Positions 12,740-13,539 of a DNA stretch of 13,539 nucleotides are shown here, one piece after another. This DNA is from an uncultured Collinsella sp. (GTDB lineage: Bacteria > Actinomycetota > Coriobacteriia > Coriobacteriales > Coriobacteriaceae), in contig CABSNH010000032.1 in assembly GCA_902478985.1 (NCBI GenBank), positions 1 through 13,539 of the forward strand, read 5' to 3'. Made by a program: the position numbers and the translations under genes. How positions within the stretch are numbered: position 1 is the first letter of the stretch; every line of letters starts with the position of its first letter. The notes below the pieces were generated by a model. The model was not told where the DNA came from. It saw only the letters and a list, made by a program, of their open reading frames with translations, and made no database searches.

Positions 12740-13510
12740 CTATTTGCCGCTGGACACGACCGTCTGGCCCTCGACACCGTTAAACCCAAACAGTATGTCG
12801 AGCGCCTGGATGTACCACGGCGCGTCCTTGCCGACCTCTTCGATCTCTTTGGCCACTTCGCTGGCCTTCTTGGCGTTCGAGGACTTTTTGCTCGACGACG
12901 CGTCCGAATCGTCGTCCAGGCCTAGCACGTCAATCTTGGTCTCGCCGGGCATCACCAGGCCCAGGTCCTCGGTCGCCGCGTCTTTAATGCCCTCCTCCGA
13001 GAGCAGTTTGTCGACGCTTTTCTGCAGCTCGTCGTTGTACTGCTGACGGATCTCTACTTGCTTGGCCAAAATATCGTTCGAGCGTTTGGCGACGTAGAGG
13101 TCGCGCACGGGAAAGTACAGGCTCACGAGTACCAGAACGACGACAATGCCAATAAACAGCCCGCGCTGGGGTCCATGGGTAAAGTCGTAGATCGCCTTGA
13201 CCACCGCGTTGTCGTTGGCGTAGTGCATGAAGTCCGAGCCCGAAAGACGGCTCGAGGGCCTGGTCGCCTTTTCGTGCGTTTGAGCCGAGGGGCGCTGCGT
13301 ACGCGAAGCATGCGTCGGGCGCGCCGAACGTGACGGGCAGTCCGTCGGCATATTCATTTGAGCACGGGGGTGTGAGGCACTTGTCGGACGCTGTGCGCGT
13401 CGATCGGCGCCGGCGTAGTCGGACCCGCCGAGCTGCACGGTAGGTGCGAGGCGAGGCGACGGCTCGCGCGAACCGGCGGAATAATACCTGTTGTCGTAAA
13501 TCTGATCCAT
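12740..13510 (-). CDS. DivIC/FtsB-type septum formation initiator protein (256 aa)
   Basis: FtsB/DivIC proteins link FtsL and FtsQ/DivIB in the divisome. A long N-terminal tail (about 1-110) is Arg/Ser/Pro-rich and probably cytoplasmic. One membrane segment follows at about 117-133 (GLFIGIVVVLVLVSLYF), then a coiled coil at about 138-172 and the family signature GIKDAATEDLGLVMPGET (174-191). An Asp/Ser/Lys-rich linker and a hydrophobic C-terminal stretch (WYIQALDILFGFNG) end the protein. The long tail is typical of actinobacterial forms. AAGG precedes the ATG at 13510. It heads the visible two-gene unit with ppx. Confidence 0.88.
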   Translation of the reverse strand: MDQIYDNRYYSAGSREPSPRLAPTVQLGGSDYAGADRRAQRPTSASHPRAQMNMPTDCPSRSARPTHASRTQRPSAQTHEKATRPSSRLSGSDFMHYANDNAVVKAIYDFTHGPQRGLFIGIVVVLVLVSLYFPVRDLYVAKRSNDILAKQVEIRQQYNDELQKSVDKLLSEEGIKDAATEDLGLVMPGETKIDVLGLDDDSDASSSKKSSNAKKASEVAKEIEEVGKDAPWYIQALDILFGFNGVEGQTVVSSGK

Positions 13511-13539
13511 GTGCGCCTTGTGCGGTTGAGGTTTGTTTG

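Overview
The window looks like a moderately high-GC actinobacterial chromosome, most likely a gut Coriobacteriia species such as a Collinsella relative. That assignment is inferred from the GC content, the DivIC-Ppx pair at the right edge and the style of the accessory genes; no marker in the window proves it. Three blocks are visible.

(1) Positions 1-5769 hold a small integrated element of about 5.7 kb in a tRNA-Leu(UAA) gene. The tRNA 3' half (1-54) is repeated at 5716-5769 with one mismatch, giving attL and attR. Inside are a rightward module (a small charged protein, a 30-aa membrane peptide, and a membrane-anchored zinc-ribbon protein), a sigma-region-4-like (ArpU-like) protein, a leftward operon (Xis-like wHTH, unknown protein, winged-helix/zinc-ribbon replication-initiator-like protein, unknown protein) and a tyrosine integrase reading away from attR. 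No capsid, packaging, relaxase or conjugation gene is recognised, so the element resembles a phage satellite or a minimal integrative element. Notable non-coding signals are a 35-bp three-box GGTACC motif near both ends (candidate integrase arm sites) and iteron-like 21-bp repeats beside an AT-rich stretch inside the initiator-like gene (a candidate lambda-type origin).

(2) Positions 5770-11711 are accessory. The stretch next to attR (5770-6322) holds the tRNA terminator, a long inverted repeat, three hairpins at an exact 33-bp period and a probable gene remnant. It is followed by a leftward five-gene operon: NTP_transf_5 nucleotidyltransferase, S26-type serine peptidase, HprK-like kinase, PqqD-like RRE protein and ABC exporter. 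Divergent from it, behind a good promoter and a very strong RBS, is a 33-aa peptide with a lasso-like YxxP leader motif. Together they form a candidate RiPP (ribosomally made, modified peptide) locus. The gene after the precursor keeps only its RBS and start codon before an IS3-family remnant begins, so a biosynthetic gene, possibly the cyclase, seems to have been lost.

(3) Positions 11712-13539 are conserved chromosome: a Ppx/GppA phosphatase and a DivIC/FtsB-type division protein, both leftward.

The working model is that the RRE protein holds the peptide leader, the kinase and nucleotidyltransferase modify the peptide (the kinase perhaps on Ser25), the S26 peptidase removes the leader and the ABC protein exports the product. 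The missing ring-forming enzyme makes it uncertain whether the locus still works.
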